Source: Pseudogemmobacter lacusdianii | GTDB taxonomy: Bacteria; Pseudomonadota; Alphaproteobacteria; Rhodobacterales; Rhodobacteraceae | NCBI RefSeq assembly: GCF_030848395.1 | Contig: NZ_JAVDBT010000006.1 | Location: forward strand, 124,001-188,000 | Length of the DNA: 64,000 nucleotides | Reading direction: 5' to 3' | Part shown: positions 18,048 through 27,540 of the stretch, piece by piece | Position numbering within the stretch: the stretch's first letter is position 1 | Layout of the letters: the number at the start of each line of letters is the position of its first letter | The notes under the pieces: generated by a model | Told to the model about the DNA's origin: nothing | What the model saw: only the letters and a program-made list of their open reading frames with translations | Database searches by the model: none | Program-made: the position numbers and the translations under genes

Positions 18048-18861
18048 GCATCTGGCCCGCCGCCACCCACCACGCGGGGTGGCGGGCCGCCAATGCTGCC
18101 CGGGCGGTATCGGCTTTGGCCTGATCCTTAAAGAGCCCAAAGCAGGTGGCACCCGAGCCTGACATCCGTGCCAAAGCGCAGCCCGACTGGGCTTCGAGCG
18201 CAGCAAGGCAATCTTCGATCACGGGCTGAAGGGCGATCGCTGGGGCTTGCAGGTCATTGCGCTGCGCGGCCAGCCAATCGGCAAGCGCATGGCAATCGCG
18301 CCATTCCGGCAGATCCGAAAGCGGCGCATTGTCCTTGCGGCCAAGCGCGCGGAAGATTTCGGGGGTCGAGACTCCGACACCCGGGTTCACCAGCACCAGC
18401 CAAGCCGACGGCAGGGAGACAGGCGTCAGCACCTCGCCCACGCCTTGCATCCTTGTGGCCCGGCCTGAAAGGCACACCGGCACATCCGCGCCAAGCGCCA
18501 AGACCTGCGCAGGCTCAGGCAAGGTCCGGCCCATCCGCGCCATTGCCCGCAAGACCGCCGCCGCGTCGGCCGATCCGCCGCCGATGCCCGAGGCGATGGG
18601 CAGGTGCTTTTCCAAGCCAATGCTCACGCCGCCGCCCATAGCCTCGGCCGCACGCAGGCAAAGATTATCCGGCATAGGTGCAAGCTGTGCGGCTTGCGGA
18701 CCGGTGATCTTCAGCCCCTGCCCCGCCGTGACCGTCACACGGTCGCCGATATCGGCAAAGCACACCAAAGAATCCAAAAGGTGATAGCCATCAGCCCTTT
18801 GCCCGGTCACATGCAGGCAAAGGTTAATCTTCGCAGCGGCGAATTCGGTCTCAGCCGCCAT
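18040..18861 (-). CDS. ispE: 4-diphosphocytidyl-2-C-methyl-D-erythritol kinase
   Basis: 273-residue GHMP kinase of the non-mevalonate isoprenoid pathway. The substrate motif [20 protein letters not shown] is at residues 8-27, the ATP loop [18 protein letters not shown] at about 86, and the C-terminal [14 protein letters not shown] is the third GHMP motif. It supplies precursors for the polyprenyl synthase encoded on the opposite strand next door. Its start overlaps the end of the TPR gene by 11 bases, implying translational coupling. Confidence 0.96.
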   Translation of the reverse strand: MAAETEFAAAKINLCLHVTGQRADGYHLLDSLVCFADIGDRVTVTAGQGLKITGPQAAQLAPMPDNLCLRAAEAMGGGVSIGLEKHLPIASGIGGGSADAAAVLRAMARMGRTLPEPAQVLALGADVPVCLSGRATRMQGVGEVLTPVSLPSAWLVLVNPGVGVSTPEIFRALGRKDNAPLSDLPEWRDCHALADWLAAQRNDLQAPAIALQPVIEDCLAALEAQSGCALARMSGSGATCFGLFKDQAKADTARAALAARHPAWWVAAGQMLS

Positions 18862-20641
18862 GCGTTGTGGCAGCCTCGGGTTGCGCCTCCACCGGGGCCG
18901 AGGCCTCTGCCGCCATCACCTGATCCAAGCCGATCTCAAGCTTCTTGCGGATGCGCTCTGCATCCTTTTCAGTCGGGCTGAAGGAAAGCGCACGGTGCCA
19001 TTGGAATTCGGCCTCACGCTTGCGGCCCACCATCCAATAGACATCGCCCAAATGGTCGGTCACCACCGGATCGCTGGGCTCAAGCAGCGAGGCCTTTTCC
19101 ATTGGCTTCAAGGCCTCATCATAGCGGCCCAACCGGAAATAGGCCCAAGCGAGGCTGTCGATGATATAGCCCGACTCCGGCTCGGCTTTGACGGCCTTTT
19201 CGATGAGAGACAAAGCCTCTTCCAGGTTGATCCCGCGATCGACCATCGAATAGCCAAGGTAGTTCAGCACCTGCGGCTGGCCGGGGCGCAGCTCTAAAGC
19301 GCGGCGAAAATCGGCTTCGGTCTTCGGCCAATCCTTCAGCTGCTCATGGCAAACGCCCCGGCTGAAGAAAAGGCTCCAATGCATCGGCTGAACGTCGTCC
19401 ACCAATGCCAAAGCGGCATCATAGGCGGCAACCGCATCGGCGCAGCGATCCTCACGCCGCAAGATATCGGCGTAAGAGCTGTGCACCACCACCAGATCCG
19501 AGTGACTTTCCGTCAGCCCCTGTAAAGCCGCAACCGCAGCCTCTTTATCGCCCGCGGCATAAAGCGCATCGGCCCGGCCAATCTCGGCCGAGTAAAACAC
19601 CGGCTGATCGGGCGAGATTTGGGCATAGGTCTCGACCGCAAGGTTATACTGGCCCAACTCTTCCAGCGACTGCGCCGTCATCAGCAGAGCATCGGCATTG
19701 GTCGGGTCAAGGAAATTGGCGATGCGGCTGTGGATCAGCACATAGGAGGGATCGGCATCGCTGCGCAAAAGCGCGGCAATGGTGAAGAAGGCCTCGGCCA
19801 GACCGGATTTCGCCCCCGTGACGACATCAAAGGGCAGCGTCTCGCCGGTTTGCAGACTGGCGCGCAAGGCGTCGAGCATTGGCTCAGGCTCCGTGCCGAA
19901 AGCCTGAGCCAACAGCGCCAACGCATCCTCATTGCGCTCAAGCTGGCTTAGGATCTGCACGCGCGCGATCACGCCGCGCCGGTTGAGGTTCAGCTTGCCC
20001 TGCGCCGAACCCGACAGAATCGCATCGGCGCCCTCAAAGTCGCCCGCAACCGCCAAAGCCAAAGCTTTGTGGTAAAGCCCGATCGCCTCAAGGCCGCGCT
20101 TTGAGGCAAGCGCATCGAAATCCTTCAGCGCTTCCGAGACCTTACCATCGCCAAAGCGCGACCAGCCGACGATCAGCTCATCAAGAACCGGGCCAACCTG
20201 CCGCCCATCCGCTTTGGCCTGCAAAAGGCCCGCCCAGTCTTCCGCACCAATCTGCAACGCATCTTGCACGAAGGCGGCCAGCTGCACATCCTCCATCGGG
20301 CCTGCGGCAAGGGCATCGGCCAAGGGCCCCGCGCGTTCGAATTCGCCCAAGGCCAGAACGGCGTAAAGCCCGCCCTCGATCAAAGCCAGATTGCCGGGGT
20401 CAAGTTGCAGCGCCACGTCATACCAATAGGCGGCTTCGCGGAAATCCGTCTCCGCCTCGGCCACCCGCGCGGCAAGATAGGCACCAGCAAGGCCCTGCGC
20501 TGCGGGCACCACCACCGTCTCGGCGGTGATCTCACGATCAGCGGTCGTGGGCTCCGCCTCGGCCGAACCGGCGCTTGGCAGAGCCAAGGCAAGAACCGCC
20601 GTCAGCGCGGCAGCAAGAGCGGGGCGAGAGCTGGAGGACAT
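18851..20641 (-). CDS. Exported tetratricopeptide-repeat protein
   Basis: 596 residues. Residues 1-27 form a signal peptide ([25 protein letters not shown]). The rest is a solenoid of TPR-like helical pairs. The clearest repeats are C-terminal, for example [20 protein letters not shown] and [21 protein letters not shown] periplasmic or outer-membrane-associated scaffold is likely. Similar TPR proteins sit next to ispE in other Rhodobacterales, but no function is established. It is encoded upstream of and overlapping ispE. Confidence 0.83.
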   Translation of the reverse strand: MSSSSRPALAAALTAVLALALPSAGSAEAEPTTADREITAETVVVPAAQGLAGAYLAARVAEAETDFREAAYWYDVALQLDPGNLALIEGGLYAVLALGEFERAGPLADALAAGPMEDVQLAAFVQDALQIGAEDWAGLLQAKADGRQVGPVLDELIVGWSRFGDGKVSEALKDFDALASKRGLEAIGLYHKALALAVAGDFEGADAILSGSAQGKLNLNRRGVIARVQILSQLERNEDALALLAQAFGTEPEPMLDALRASLQTGETLPFDVVTGAKSGLAEAFFTIAALLRSDADPSYVLIHSRIANFLDPTNADALLMTAQSLEELGQYNLAVETYAQISPDQPVFYSAEIGRADALYAAGDKEAAVAALQGLTESHSDLVVVHSSYADILRREDRCADAVAAYDAALALVDDVQPMHWSLFFSRGVCHEQLKDWPKTEADFRRALELRPGQPQVLNYLGYSMVDRGINLEEALSLIEKAVKAEPESGYIIDSLAWAYFRLGRYDEALKPMEKASLLEPSDPVVTDHLGDVYWMVGRKREAEFQWHRALSFSPTEKDAERIRKKLEIGLDQVMAAEASAPVEAQPEAATTHGG

Positions 20642-20750
20642 AGCCGGCCTTTTTCACGAAACGTGTTTCGCCCAAGGCTATCCGCGCGACAGCGGAAGGG
20701 CAACGTGTTGCAAGAGGGGCCAAAGCGGCCAGGCCCCTGACAGTTGCGTG

Positions 20751-20775
20751 AAGGGGCAGCGAAACGCTGCCCCTT
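20751..20775 (-). terminator. Stem-loop after the ETF-QO gene (probable terminator without U-run)
   Basis: AAGGGGCAGCG pairs perfectly with CGCTGCCCCTT over a three-base AAA loop, ten bases past the ETF-QO stop. A second stem, GGGGCC...GGCCCC, lies at 20716-20737. Neither is followed by a clear U-run on the minus strand, so termination may be partial or the stems may protect the 3' end. Confidence 0.55.
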
Positions 20776-20784
20776 CGGTCGTTC

Positions 20785-22431
20785 TTACATATTGGGGTAG
20801 TTCGGACCGCCACCGCCCATCGGCGTCGTCCAGTTGATGTTCTGGCTGGGGTCTTTGATGTCGCAGGTTTTGCAATGGACGCAGTTTTGGAAGTTGATGC
20901 GGAAGGATGCATCTGCGCCTTCGCCCAAAACCTCGTAAACGCCTGCCGGGCAGTAGCGCTGTGCCGGTTCGTTATAAAGCGGCAGGTTGACGCCGATCGG
21001 GATCGAAGGATCCTTCAGCTTCAGGTGCGCGGGCTGGCTCTCATCATGGTTGGTGAAAGAGAAGGCCACGTTGGTCAGACGGTCAAAGCTCAGCTTCCCA
21101 TCGGGCTTCGGATAGTCGATCACTTTGTAATCGGCGGCCTTGCCGGTCGAAGCCGCATCGGTCTTGCCATGTTTCAGCGTGCCGAAAATCGTCATGCCAA
21201 AGGTGTTCATCCACATGTCGATGCCGCCGCCCATCAAGCTGGCGACCAGACCGAATTTCGACCAGAGCGGTTTGACGTTGCGGACCTTTTTCAGGTCTTT
21301 GCCAATCGCGCCGCCGCGAACCTCGGCTTCGTAATCATTGAGCTCATCGCCCATCCGGCCCGCTTTGATCGCGGCATGCGCGGCCTCAGCGGCAGCTTTG
21401 CCCGAGAGCATGGCGTTGTGGTTGCCCTTGATGCGCGGCACGTTGACCATGCCAACCGAACAGCCCAGCATTGCGACGCCCGGTGCGACCATCTTCGGCA
21501 TCGACTGATAGCCGCCTTCCGAGATCGCCCGCGCGCCGTAAGCCACGCGTTTGCCGCCTTCCAGAAGCTCGGCCACCATCGGATGGTGCTTGAAGCGCTG
21601 GAATTCCATATACGGATAGAGGTGGGGGTTTTTGTAGTTCAGGTGAACCACAAAGCCGACGTAAACCTGATTGTTCTCAAGGTGGTAGATGAAGCTACCG
21701 CCGCCCGCGTTCGAGCCAAGCGGCCAGCCCATCGTATGGGTGACGGTGCCCAGCTTGTGCTTCTTGGGATCGATCTCCCAGATCTCTTTCATGCCAAGGC
21801 CGAACTTCTGCGGCTCATGACCTTCCGAGAGGTTGTATTTCGCGATGACTTCCTTGGCCAAAGAGCCACGCACGCCTTCCGACAGGAAGACATACTTGCC
21901 GCGCAACTCCATGCCCGGCTCATAAGACGGACCCGGCTCGCCGGTGGTGGCATCAAGGCCAAACTCGCCCGCAACGACGCCGGCCACGCGGTCGCCATCA
22001 TAGACCAACTCCGAGCAAGACATGCCGGGGAAGATCTCAACGCCAAGCCCTTCGGCCACGCCCGCCATCCAACGGCAGACATTCGCCATCGAGACGATGT
22101 AATTGCCATGGTTGTTCATCAAAGGCGGCATCGGGAAGTTCGGGATCTTCACCTTGCCCGCCGGCCCGAGGATGTAGAAGTTATCCTCTTTCACCTCGGT
22201 TTTGATCGGCGCGTTCATATTGCGCCAGTCGGGCAGCAAAGCGTCGAGACCCGCAGGATCCAGCACCGCACCCGAAAGGATATGCGCGCCGACCTCTGAA
22301 CCCTTTTCCAGCACGACCACCGACATATCGGGGTCCAATTGTTTCAGCCGGATCGCGGCGGATAGGCCTGAAGGCCCCGCTCCGACGATGACGACATCAT
22401 ATTCCATGCTCTCGCGCTGGACCTGGCTCAT
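20785..22431 (-). CDS. Electron transfer flavoprotein-ubiquinone oxidoreductase
   Basis: 548 residues. Membrane-associated enzyme passing electrons from ETF (fatty acid and amine dehydrogenases) to ubiquinone. The FAD motif VVIVGAGPSGLSAAIRL is at residues 13-29. The C-terminal 4Fe-4S cluster cysteines are seen in RYCPAGVYE and NCVHCKTCDIKDP, and the invariant C-terminal motif NINWTTPMGGGGPNYPNM is present. The length matches the family. It would accept electrons produced by the acyl-CoA dehydrogenase at 29430. Confidence 0.96.
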   Translation of the reverse strand: MSQVQRESMEYDVVIVGAGPSGLSAAIRLKQLDPDMSVVVLEKGSEVGAHILSGAVLDPAGLDALLPDWRNMNAPIKTEVKEDNFYILGPAGKVKIPNFPMPPLMNNHGNYIVSMANVCRWMAGVAEGLGVEIFPGMSCSELVYDGDRVAGVVAGEFGLDATTGEPGPSYEPGMELRGKYVFLSEGVRGSLAKEVIAKYNLSEGHEPQKFGLGMKEIWEIDPKKHKLGTVTHTMGWPLGSNAGGGSFIYHLENNQVYVGFVVHLNYKNPHLYPYMEFQRFKHHPMVAELLEGGKRVAYGARAISEGGYQSMPKMVAPGVAMLGCSVGMVNVPRIKGNHNAMLSGKAAAEAAHAAIKAGRMGDELNDYEAEVRGGAIGKDLKKVRNVKPLWSKFGLVASLMGGGIDMWMNTFGMTIFGTLKHGKTDAASTGKAADYKVIDYPKPDGKLSFDRLTNVAFSFTNHDESQPAHLKLKDPSIPIGVNLPLYNEPAQRYCPAGVYEVLGEGADASFRINFQNCVHCKTCDIKDPSQNINWTTPMGGGGPNYPNM

Positions 22432-22631
22432 GGCTTAATTTCCGCTTCCCGCTGGTTCCCCGCAGCTAGTTGCCCGATGGTCATGCCAAGGTCAACCTTA
22501 ACGCAACATCAGATCGCCATCTTGCTGCCGTAAGGAAACATTCTTGCCAGCAGGCAAGAGCCTGCCCAATTCTTCGGCATTGCCGCTTGCAATTCTTGCC
22601 CTCATGCGCTGATCTGGTCATGAGCAGACAC

Positions 22632-22675
22632 GAAGACATGGTCCGGGAAAACCCCCAGACCATGTCTTCTCTTTT
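22632..22675 (+). promoter_or_regulatory. Terminator-like hairpin in the greA leader
   Basis: A 12-bp perfect stem, GAAGACATGGTC with GACCATGTCTTC, is extended inside by GGG-CCC around an A-rich loop and followed by TCTTTTG. It ends about 15 bases before the greA start and so covers the leader just ahead of the ribosome-binding region. Its form is that of an intrinsic terminator or attenuator. Confidence 0.75.
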
Positions 22676-22689
22676 GACTGGTGGACGTT

Positions 22690-23160
22690 ATGGAAAAGAT
22701 CCCGATGACCCGGCGCGGTTTTGACGCGCTGGATGAAGAACTCAAGCAATTGAAAACCGAGGCGCGGCCTGCGGTGATCCGGGATATTGCCGAAGCCCGC
22801 GCGCATGGCGATCTGTCGGAGAATGCCGAATACCATGCCGCCCGCGAAAAGCAGGGCTTCATTGAAGGTCGGATCAAAGAGATCGAAGGGCTGATGTCGC
22901 TGGCCGAAGTGGTGGATCCGTCGAAATTCTCGGGCGCGATCAAATTTGGCGCGACGGTTGTCTTGCTGGATGAAGATTCGGAAGAAGAAAAGACCTTCCA
23001 AATCGTCGGCGAGGTCGAAGCGAATATCGAAGCCGGGTTGCTCAACATCCGCTCGCCGATCGCACGCGCCTTGATCGGCAAGGAAGAGGGTGACAGCGTT
23101 GATGTCGCCACGCCGGGCGGTCAACGCTCGTATGAAATCCTTTCGGTGCGCTATATCTAA
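22690..23160 (+). CDS. greA: Transcription elongation factor GreA
   Basis: 156 residues. GreA rescues backtracked RNA polymerase by stimulating transcript cleavage. The N-terminal coiled coil carries the acidic tip ([20 protein letters not shown], with the conserved Asp-Leu-Ser-Glu-Asn), and the C-terminal FKBP-like domain ends in YEILSVRYI. The start [14 protein letters not shown] is the family start, so the in-frame GTG at 22681 is not used. A terminator-like hairpin lies in its leader, and the next gene starts two bases after its stop. Confidence 0.97.
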   Translation: MEKIPMTRRGFDALDEELKQLKTEARPAVIRDIAEARAHGDLSENAEYHAAREKQGFIEGRIKEIEGLMSLAEVVDPSKFSGAIKFGATVVLLDEDSEEEKTFQIVGEVEANIEAGLLNIRSPIARALIGKEEGDSVDVATPGGQRSYEILSVRYI

Positions 23161-23162
23161 AT

Positions 23163-24191
23163 ATGGCCCGCGATCCCGCGCCATTGCCCCGCTCTAAAGG
23201 CCTCACCGCCGAGGCCCCTTCGGCACAGCCTTCTCGGCTGATCGAGGGGGTTGCGACGGGGATGTCTCTGGTCTGGGTGATTGCGGTTCTGAGTTACATT
23301 TTTACCTCGCCCCCCGGAGATGATGTGAAGACTTTGGGACTGGTGATGACCCTGTTGATTGTGTTCCTGCCGCTGGCTCTGATCTGGGTGGCGGTGATTA
23401 CCCTGCGCTCGGTGCGCGATCTGCGCGCCGAGGCGGCCCGACTGCAGGCCTCGGTCGATGCGATGCGCAGCTCTTATGTGCAGGCCTCGGGGCAGATGCA
23501 GCCGCAGGGGGTGTCGCCTGAGGTTGAGAAGAAGCTGGAAGAGATCGCCGCCGCCACCCGGCAGGCCGAAAGCGTTTTGGCCACGTTCTCCAGCCGTCGC
23601 GACACAGCGCTGAGCGTGCCTTCCGCCGATCGCAAAGCCGCAATGGCCCCGCCGCGCCCTGAGCCCGAGGCAGAAGAGCCGCGGCTGGCGCTTGGCACTC
23701 CGCCCGAAGATATGCGGGCCCCGCTGGATCTGGGTGACTTCGTGCGGGCGCTGAACTTCCCCGAAAGCCCCGATGACAAAGAGGGGTTTCGCGCCCTACG
23801 CATGGCGCTGGAAGACCGCTCGGTCGCCAAGCTGATCCGTTCGGCGCAGGATGTGCTGACTTTGCTGAGCCAAGAGGGCATCTATATGGATGACCTTAAG
23901 CCCGAAATGGCGCATCCCGATGTCTGGCGGCGCTTTGCCGCTGGGGAGCGTGGCCGTTCGGTGGCCACTTTGGGCGGCATCCGCGACCGATCTTCCTTGG
24001 CGCTGACTTCGGCGCGGATGCGTGAAGACACGATCTTCCGCGATGCCGCGCATCACTTCCTGCGCACCTTCGATCGCAACTTCACCGCGTTTGAACAAAA
24101 TGCCAGCGATGCCGAGCTGGTCGATCTGGCTGACACCCGCACCGCCCGCGCCTTCATGCTGATCGGTCGTGTCGCCGGGGTATTCGACTAA
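23163..24191 (+). CDS. Conserved membrane protein of unknown function with coiled coil
   Basis: 342 residues. Two hydrophobic helices occupy about residues 34-48 and 57-80 (VWVIAVLSYIF and VMTLLIVFLPLALIWVAVI). A helical, coiled-coil-like stretch follows (about 85-140), then a Pro/Glu-rich linker and a soluble C-terminal domain beginning DLGDFVRALNFPESPDD. I do not recognise an enzymatic motif. It starts two bases after greA and is probably translated with it. Rhodobacterales-restricted proteins of this layout exist, but their role is unknown. Confidence 0.75.
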   Translation: MARDPAPLPRSKGLTAEAPSAQPSRLIEGVATGMSLVWVIAVLSYIFTSPPGDDVKTLGLVMTLLIVFLPLALIWVAVITLRSVRDLRAEAARLQASVDAMRSSYVQASGQMQPQGVSPEVEKKLEEIAAATRQAESVLATFSSRRDTALSVPSADRKAAMAPPRPEPEAEEPRLALGTPPEDMRAPLDLGDFVRALNFPESPDDKEGFRALRMALEDRSVAKLIRSAQDVLTLLSQEGIYMDDLKPEMAHPDVWRRFAAGERGRSVATLGGIRDRSSLALTSARMREDTIFRDAAHHFLRTFDRNFTAFEQNASDAELVDLADTRTARAFMLIGRVAGVFD

Positions 24192-24195
24192 CGCC

Positions 24196-24777
24196 CTAAA
24201 GCGGCCGGAGCATGGTGGTGGCCGCTTTGAACCCAAAGACCAAGCCCAAAAGCCCAAGTCTATCGGTGCGTCCCACCACAAAACCTTGCCGCTCATATAA
24301 CGCCTTGGCGCGCCAATTGCTGTCGATCACCTCAAGCCGGATCGAGGCATACCCCCGCGCTTGGCCCTCTTGGCACAGCGCCTCAAGCAGCGCGGTGCCA
24401 ATGCCCTGCCCCCGCGCCGCGCGGGTGACGGCGATCCCATCGATCAGGAAGTTCTCGTTATCAACCTCATGCGCCAAAAGCCAAAGCGCAAACCCGCGCC
24501 AGCGCGCGCCGAACCAGCCGTAGACCGCTTGCATCTGGGCAGAAGTGCCATTCACAAAGCCGCCCTCAGGCGTTTTGAACCCCGCAACGCCCAGCACGCG
24601 ACCCGAAGGATCGATGGCAACGCAGCAATGATCCGGTCGCATGATCTGCGTGATGTAGCGTAAGGCGCGCGCATCGGGTCCAAAGACCTTGCCGAGCTTG
24701 CCGCCAAAGGCCTCCCAATAAAGCGCGGCCACGGTGGCGCGCTGATCCTCGGGGAAGCCTTTCGTGATCTGGATCAT
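24196..24777 (-). CDS. GNAT-family N-acetyltransferase
   Basis: 193 residues from MIQITKGFPEDQRATVAALY. The acetyl-CoA pyrophosphate loop is VTRAARGQGIGTALLEAL (motif A, R/Q-x-x-G-x-G/A) at about residues 122-139, followed by RLEVIDSNWRAKALYERQGF (motif B). The acceptor substrate is unknown. The start at 24777 overlaps the stop of the upstream DUF429-like gene (ATGA). Convergent with the greA unit, with only four bases between them. Confidence 0.87.
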   Translation of the reverse strand: MIQITKGFPEDQRATVAALYWEAFGGKLGKVFGPDARALRYITQIMRPDHCCVAIDPSGRVLGVAGFKTPEGGFVNGTSAQMQAVYGWFGARWRGFALWLLAHEVDNENFLIDGIAVTRAARGQGIGTALLEALCQEGQARGYASIRLEVIDSNWRAKALYERQGFVVGRTDRLGLLGLVFGFKAATTMLRPL

Positions 24778-25688
24778 CGCAGGGCCCCGCCCAGTTGGGC
24801 ATCGTCCTGCAAGACACTGGCCAGCAGCGCAGGATCGTTGCAGCCAAGGATCCAGCCCTCTTCCGCCGCCTCGGCCGGGCAGTCGAGCAAAGGCGCCAAG
24901 GCCTCTTGCTGCGAGAGCCTCCACAAAGCTTGGGCCATCAGCCGCACCTGCGCCTGATCGCGCGGCAGGTTGCGACGGTTCGCCTCGATCGCCACGGGGC
25001 CGGCGATCAGCGAGGGGTAAACCTCGGCCAGAACCACCCGCGCCTCTGAGAGTGTCTCGGGCGGATCGAAGGGCCAAACGGCCGTGCCGGGCAAGCTGGC
25101 AAGTCGGTGGATCATCGGCAGGCCGAGCAAGGTTTGCGAGCCGACAGAGCCCGGATTGAACAGCATCCAAGGCGATTTCGCGCCCGGGGTCAGGCTTTCG
25201 GCGATGCGAAATTCGGCCAAGCCCAAGGCGTCATAAGCAATGCCATGACGGCGCGGCGGCAGGCCGGGCCAATCCTGTTCGGTCGGGTGGCTCCAAAATG
25301 GGCCGGGGCCTTCGGGGAATAGCGCATTGATGCTTTGCGCCACGGAAAAGCGGTTGTTGCGGTTGTCGGGCGCATCCTCAACCACCTCGGCCAGCCAGCG
25401 CCAGATCGCGCGCGGGTCGGCACTGCCGGTCAGCTTCTCGGCAAAGCCAGCAGGGTAAGCCATTGAGAAATCAAAGCCAATCAAGAGCCGCTGGCCTTCG
25501 GCCATCTCGATCAGCGTCATCAGTTGCTCTTCGGCGCTGGCACGGGTGCGGTGATGCCACTCGGCCCCGCCCTCGGCATCATGACAACCCAGCCAAATCG
25601 CATTCGAGCGATTGATCGCCGAGGTCGGCAGATTCGCCGCCGACCAATCAGCCATGATCACCCGATCAAAGCGCAAGTCCCACCTCAC
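24774..25688 (-). CDS. Uncharacterised DUF429-like protein in the mob cluster
   Basis: About 300 residues. The N-terminal strand and Asp motif RVIMADWSAANLPTS, followed by GFDFSMAYP, resembles the RNase H-like fold of DUF429 proteins (inference from pattern only). Database labels of molybdopterin-related function for such proteins rest on position beside mobA/mobB. The start is uncertain: GTG at 25688 overlaps mobB by 23 bases, while TTG at 25676 has a GAGG Shine-Dalgarno six bases upstream, and ATG at 25655 would cut into the first strand. It is coupled downstream to the GNAT gene. Confidence 0.7.
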   Translation of the reverse strand: MRWDLRFDRVIMADWSAANLPTSAINRSNAIWLGCHDAEGGAEWHHRTRASAEEQLMTLIEMAEGQRLLIGFDFSMAYPAGFAEKLTGSADPRAIWRWLAEVVEDAPDNRNNRFSVAQSINALFPEGPGPFWSHPTEQDWPGLPPRRHGIAYDALGLAEFRIAESLTPGAKSPWMLFNPGSVGSQTLLGLPMIHRLASLPGTAVWPFDPPETLSEARVVLAEVYPSLIAGPVAIEANRRNLPRDQAQVRLMAQALWRLSQQEALAPLLDCPAEAAEEGWILGCNDPALLASVLQDDAQLGGALR

Positions 25689-26160
25689 GCAGGATGAAAT
25701 CGGCCACCGCGGCGGTGTTGTTCAGATCCAAGACCGGCACCGGCAGATCCAGCGCGGCATCGGTGGCAACAGCCCGCACCAAAGCATCATGGGTCTGGAT
25801 CAAAGCCTGCCCGGTCTCGGCCCGCCAAACCTCAATCTTGGCATGGGCGTCGCGCTTATAGCCCTCAACCAGCACCAGATCGACGGGGGCAAGGCGCGCC
25901 AGAACTTCGGGCAATTCAGGCTCGGCCCCGCGATGCTCGCGCATCAGCGCGAAGCGATGCGCCGAGGCCAGCACGGTTTCCGACGCCCCGGCGACCCGGT
26001 GGCGATAGGTGTCCTTGCCGGGGATATCCAAGTCCACATCATGGTGGACATGCTTAACGGTCGAGACCGTGAAGCCGCGCCCGGTGATCTCGGCCACCAA
26101 ACGCTCCATCAAGCTGGTTTTGCCCGAGTTTTTCCAGCCGATGACGCCGTAGACCTTCAT
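25666..26160 (-). CDS. mobB: Molybdopterin-guanine dinucleotide biosynthesis adapter protein MobB
   Basis: 164-residue P-loop GTP-binding protein. The Walker A GWKNSGKTSL is at residues 8-17, with the conserved TVKHVHHDVDLDIPGKDTYRH stretch (switch region) and VLVEGYK. MobB assists MobA in attaching GMP to molybdopterin. Its ATG overlaps the mobA stop (ATGA), so the pair is translationally coupled. Confidence 0.94.
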   Translation of the reverse strand: MKVYGVIGWKNSGKTSLMERLVAEITGRGFTVSTVKHVHHDVDLDIPGKDTYRHRVAGASETVLASAHRFALMREHRGAEPELPEVLARLAPVDLVLVEGYKRDAHAKIEVWRAETGQALIQTHDALVRAVATDAALDLPVPVLDLNNTAAVADFILREVGLAL

Positions 26161-26756
26161 GCCGCACCTGTGATGCGGGCTTCGGCTGCCGCCAAATCCT
26201 CGCGCGTGTTAAGATTGGTAAATGCGCCATCATCGGGGAAATCAGCAACCGCGGCGCCCTGCGAATGGGCGAAATCGGTGACCCGAGGCTTCACGCCCGA
26301 GGCAAGGAACGCCGCCAGAGCCGGGATCAAAGTGACTGGCCAAAGCCCACAGGTCGGATGCAGCCGCCCGCCCGACCGCGCCAGCGCAGGTCCAACTCCA
26401 CCCGCCGCCAGCAAGAGCCGAGGCGTCAGATCTTGGGGCACGAAAGGCGCATCGACCGGGGCCGAGACCACAGCATCGGCCCCTTGGGATTGCGCCCATT
26501 GAAGCCCTGCCAGCACGCCGGAAAGCGGCCCGAAAGAGCCCGTATCGGGCAAAACCGGAAGGTTGAACGCCGCGAACCGCGCGGCATCTCCATTGGCAGA
26601 CACAGCCAATTCTTCGACCTGAGGGGCAAGACGCTCGTGCAGATGCGCCAAAAGAGGTCGTCCCGCCAAAGGCAGCAAGGCCTTGTCAGCGCCGGCATCC
26701 GAGCTTCCCATACGCCGCCCCTCACCGCCGGCGAGTATGATTCCGAAGATCCGCAC
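26157..26756 (-). CDS. mobA: Molybdenum cofactor guanylyltransferase MobA
   Basis: 199-residue nucleotidyltransferase that makes bis-MGD or MGD for enzymes of the DMSO reductase family. The N-terminal loop is ILAGGEGRRMGSSDAGADKALLPL (consensus LAGGxxxRMGxxDK), with PDTGSFGPLSGVLAGL (G-P-L-x-G) and the SAPVDAPFVP metal-binding Asp. The length is normal. It is first in the mobA-mobB-DUF429-GNAT run. A short tandem repeat lies just upstream of its start. Confidence 0.94.
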   Translation of the reverse strand: MRIFGIILAGGEGRRMGSSDAGADKALLPLAGRPLLAHLHERLAPQVEELAVSANGDAARFAAFNLPVLPDTGSFGPLSGVLAGLQWAQSQGADAVVSAPVDAPFVPQDLTPRLLLAAGGVGPALARSGGRLHPTCGLWPVTLIPALAAFLASGVKPRVTDFAHSQGAAVADFPDDGAFTNLNTREDLAAAEARITGAA

Positions 26757-26774
26757 TTAATCCTCCGCCCCAGT

Positions 26775-26813
26775 TTTGCCGCCCGCAGCTTTGCCGCCCG
26801 CAGCTTTGCCGCC
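26775..26813. repeat. 15-bp tandem repeat upstream of mobA
   Basis: The unit TTTGCCGCCCGCAGC occurs twice in full and a third time for nine bases. It begins 18 bases upstream of the mobA start, in the leader. In one minus-strand frame it would encode repeated AAKLR, but that frame is not the mobA frame. Confidence 0.8.
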
Positions 26814-26899
26814 ATGTGGCAGCCACGCAATATTAGGCCGCCCGACCCGCAAGGGCCAAGCGCGCCAAGGGCTGCAGCCCCCTAAGGGGCCGCTTTAGG

Positions 26900-27532
26900 T
26901 CAAATTTTGGTTGGATTGCCGTCTTTGTCGATGAAAACAACGTTGTGATTCTCACTGCCGTCGTTTTCTTCGGTGATCTTGCGGGTCTGCACGCCGGGCA
27001 GCTTGCCGAAGGATTCACCCAGAGCAATCGGGAACCAGCTGGATTTCAGCCCCTCGAACCCCGGCACGCCGCGCAGGATGCCCGAGATCGAATTGGCGCA
27101 TTGCGCTTTGGGCACCGGGCCATTGGCCTGCACGCGCTGCAAAATCAGCTCGGCCGTTTGCGGCGAGACGTAAAGCTTGCGCTCAATAATATGGAACTTT
27201 TCCGTTGCCGTATCGCGGGCATGGAAATCGGTGAACGAGGCCAAAGCCGCGTCGGTGATTCCGTAATGCACATCGCCCTGCACCGGCACATTGGGGTTCT
27301 CATAGCTGCCCGCCGGATCGAACAACACCCGTTGCGAGGCGTTGATCAAAAGCGCCGAATGCGCGCCCGAGCCATTGCGGTCATTCACACCGGTGTAGAG
27401 CACAATATAGGTCGGCGGACCTTCAACGTAGCGGGCCGCGTCCACCTTCTCCTGCGGAGCATAGGTGTTATCGACACCGCCACAGGCAGCGAGGGTCAGC
27501 AGGCCAAACAGGGCAAGGGCAAAACGCACCAT
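26900..27532 (-). CDS. Putative lipoprotein, possibly of the permuted papain-like (NlpC/P60-type) fold
   Basis: 210 residues. The N-terminus is a lipoprotein signal with lipobox LLTLAACGG (Cys about residue 17), so it is anchored in an envelope membrane. Two spaced motifs, GSGAHSALLINASQRVLFDP (His about 59) and later KAQCANSISGIL (Cys about 145), follow the His-before-Cys order of circularly permuted papain-like enzymes. That assignment is an inference. The ATG at 27532 is nine bases after the stop of the small cox subunit gene, so the longer reading to 27892 is not needed. Confidence 0.72.
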   Translation of the reverse strand: MVRFALALFGLLTLAACGGVDNTYAPQEKVDAARYVEGPPTYIVLYTGVNDRNGSGAHSALLINASQRVLFDPAGSYENPNVPVQGDVHYGITDAALASFTDFHARDTATEKFHIIERKLYVSPQTAELILQRVQANGPVPKAQCANSISGILRGVPGFEGLKSSWFPIALGESFGKLPGVQTRKITEENDGSENHNVVFIDKDGNPTKI

Positions 27533-27540
27533 CTGGGCGA

